NCBI GenBank assembly: GCA_003517285.1
Contig: DPAW01000368.1
Span: 1,924-9,351, forward strand
Reading direction: 5' to 3'
Length of the DNA stretch: 7,428 nucleotides
Source: Verrucomicrobiales bacterium
Lineage (GTDB): Bacteria; Verrucomicrobiota; Verrucomicrobiia; Limisphaerales; UBA1100
Part shown: piece after piece, positions 6,544 to 7,428 of the stretch
Numbering within the stretch: the stretch's first letter is position 1
Layout: each line of letters begins with the position of its first letter
Made by a program: the position numbers and the translations under genes
Notes under the pieces: generated by a model
Told to the model about the DNA's origin: nothing
Database searches by the model: none
The model's input: the letters and a program-made list of their open reading frames with translations, nothing else

Positions 6544-7428
6544 CTACTGCACGTAGAGGAATTCGTTAGTTTCCATAAGCACCTGGGCCAGCTTGTCGAT
6601 TGGACTCATGGGGATGGGGATGTTGTTGAAGATGGCCGCGGGCGCGGGGCGGTTGTAGCGTTTCGTGTAGGCCTTGGCGCGTTCGCGGGCGGCCTGCGTC
6701 TGCCGCTGGTATTGGGTCCGACGGTAGGCCGGCAAGGGCGGCTGATTTTTTACGAACGCGGCGGCGGACTGAAGTTCCTTAGGCGTAGGGGCCCGTTGAA
6801 ACACGAGCTGGTACAACGCCTGCACCTTGCCTTCCACCCGCTCGGCCTGAGCCACTTCGGAACGGGCCGCCAGACGGCGGGCCTGTTGCAGTACGCTTTG
6901 GCTATTCATCAGGAACAACGCCTGCTGGGGCACAATAGTTTCCACGCGCTCGGCAGTACTCATGTCGGGGTTGGCAAAGTCGAACACCTGATACATGTCG
7001 GGCAAGGCGGTACGATCCACGTATCCATACACCGTGCGGCGCGGCGTCTCGACTTGCCGGACCGGACGTCCGCCCTGGGCGGGGTCGAGGTTGTCGCCCA
7101 ACACGAGCAGGGTATCGCGCATCGACTCGAAATCCAGACGGCGCAAATTCCATTTGTAGAGCAGGGCATTGTTCGGATCGATCTTGCCGTAGGCCGGATC
7201 GTTCGTCGCGCTTTGCTGATACACGGCGGAGTTCATGATCAGCCGGTGCAGTTGCTTGATGGACCAGCCCTCGGCCATGAACCGACGCGCCAGCCAGTCG
7301 AGCAGATCCGGATAGCTCGGGGCCTCACTACGCAGTCCAAAATCGCTTGGGGTGCGCACGATGCCCTCGCCGAAATGCCATTGCCACACGCGGTTCACCA
7401 TCACGCGGGCGGTCAGCGGATTGTCCTT
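6544..7428 (-). CDS. DUF1553 (PSD1-type) domain protein, C-terminal 294 residues (5' part beyond the right edge)
   Basis: The frame is open to the window edge. Its first visible residues, KDNPLTARVMVNRVWQWHFG, are the hallmark start of the DUF1553 domain, followed by GIVRTPSDFG, PDLLDWLARRF, WSIKQLHRLIMNSAVYQQSA and LRRLDFESMRD. The later segments FDFANPDMSTAERVETIVPQQALFLMNS and the terminal ETNEFLYVQ also fit the family. Full-length proteins usually carry a cytochrome-c-like heme domain and a DUF1549 domain before this one and are secreted; those parts would lie to the right of the window. The GTG/ATG codons near 7404 are internal, not the start. The role is unknown; the family is abundant in Planctomycetota and Verrucomicrobiota and often linked to polysaccharide breakdown. 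Such genes are commonly followed by a DUF1501 gene, but here the next gene is a 56-residue acidic protein. Confidence 0.94.
   Translation of the reverse strand, partial: KDNPLTARVMVNRVWQWHFGEGIVRTPSDFGLRSEAPSYPDLLDWLARRFMAEGWSIKQLHRLIMNSAVYQQSATNDPAYGKIDPNNALLYKWNLRRLDFESMRDTLLVLGDNLDPAQGGRPVRQVETPRRTVYGYVDRTALPDMYQVFDFANPDMSTAERVETIVPQQALFLMNSQSVLQQARRLAARSEVAQAERVEGKVQALYQLVFQRAPTPKELQSAAAFVKNQPPLPAYRRTQYQRQTQAARERAKAYTKRYNRPAPAAIFNNIPIPMSPIDKLAQVLMETNEFLYVQ

Overview
The window looks like chromosomal DNA from the Planctomycetota-Verrucomicrobiota group, more likely Verrucomicrobiota. The main evidence is the DUF1553 (PSD1-type) protein at the right edge, a family strongly expanded in these phyla. 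Weak or absent Shine-Dalgarno sequences and a very small acidic gene fit but do not prove it. No RNA genes, insertion sequences, CRISPR arrays or integration signs were seen.

Layout: (1) Positions 1-2181 are a leftward operon-like run. An aldo/keto reductase (2181 to 1192) is followed after 9 nt by a PF13469-type sulfotransferase (1182 to 31), then after 1 nt by the first codons of a third gene that leaves the window. (2) Positions 2182-2595 are a 414-bp divergent intergenic region with no convincing gene. (3) Positions 2596-6283 are a rightward two-gene unit: a 636-residue six-TM protein with four degenerate EF-hand-like repeats, and a 578-residue protein with one N-terminal TM helix, a coiled coil of about 290 residues and a globular C-terminal domain. 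The unit ends in a strong intrinsic terminator (6303-6335). (4) Positions 6351-7428 are a second leftward unit: the C-terminal part of a DUF1553 protein, then a 56-residue acidic protein. It converges on the same terminator.

The most interesting part is the two-gene unit, which I do not recognise as a named system. By eye, the last three TM segments of the first protein have the topology and some motifs of ExbB/TolQ/MotA stator subunits (a GxxGT motif in the penultimate helix and AxxSNxxG in the last). The second protein has an Asp inside its only TM helix (Asp11), as ExbD/TolR/MotB do, followed by a long extracytoplasmic stalk and a domain whose end resembles a degenerate trypsin-fold Ser loop. 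My hypothesis is a divergent ion-driven stator pair, or a two-component envelope complex, with an EF-hand-like sensor and a stalk-borne pseudo-protease or binding domain. This is inference from short motifs and has not been shown by any search.
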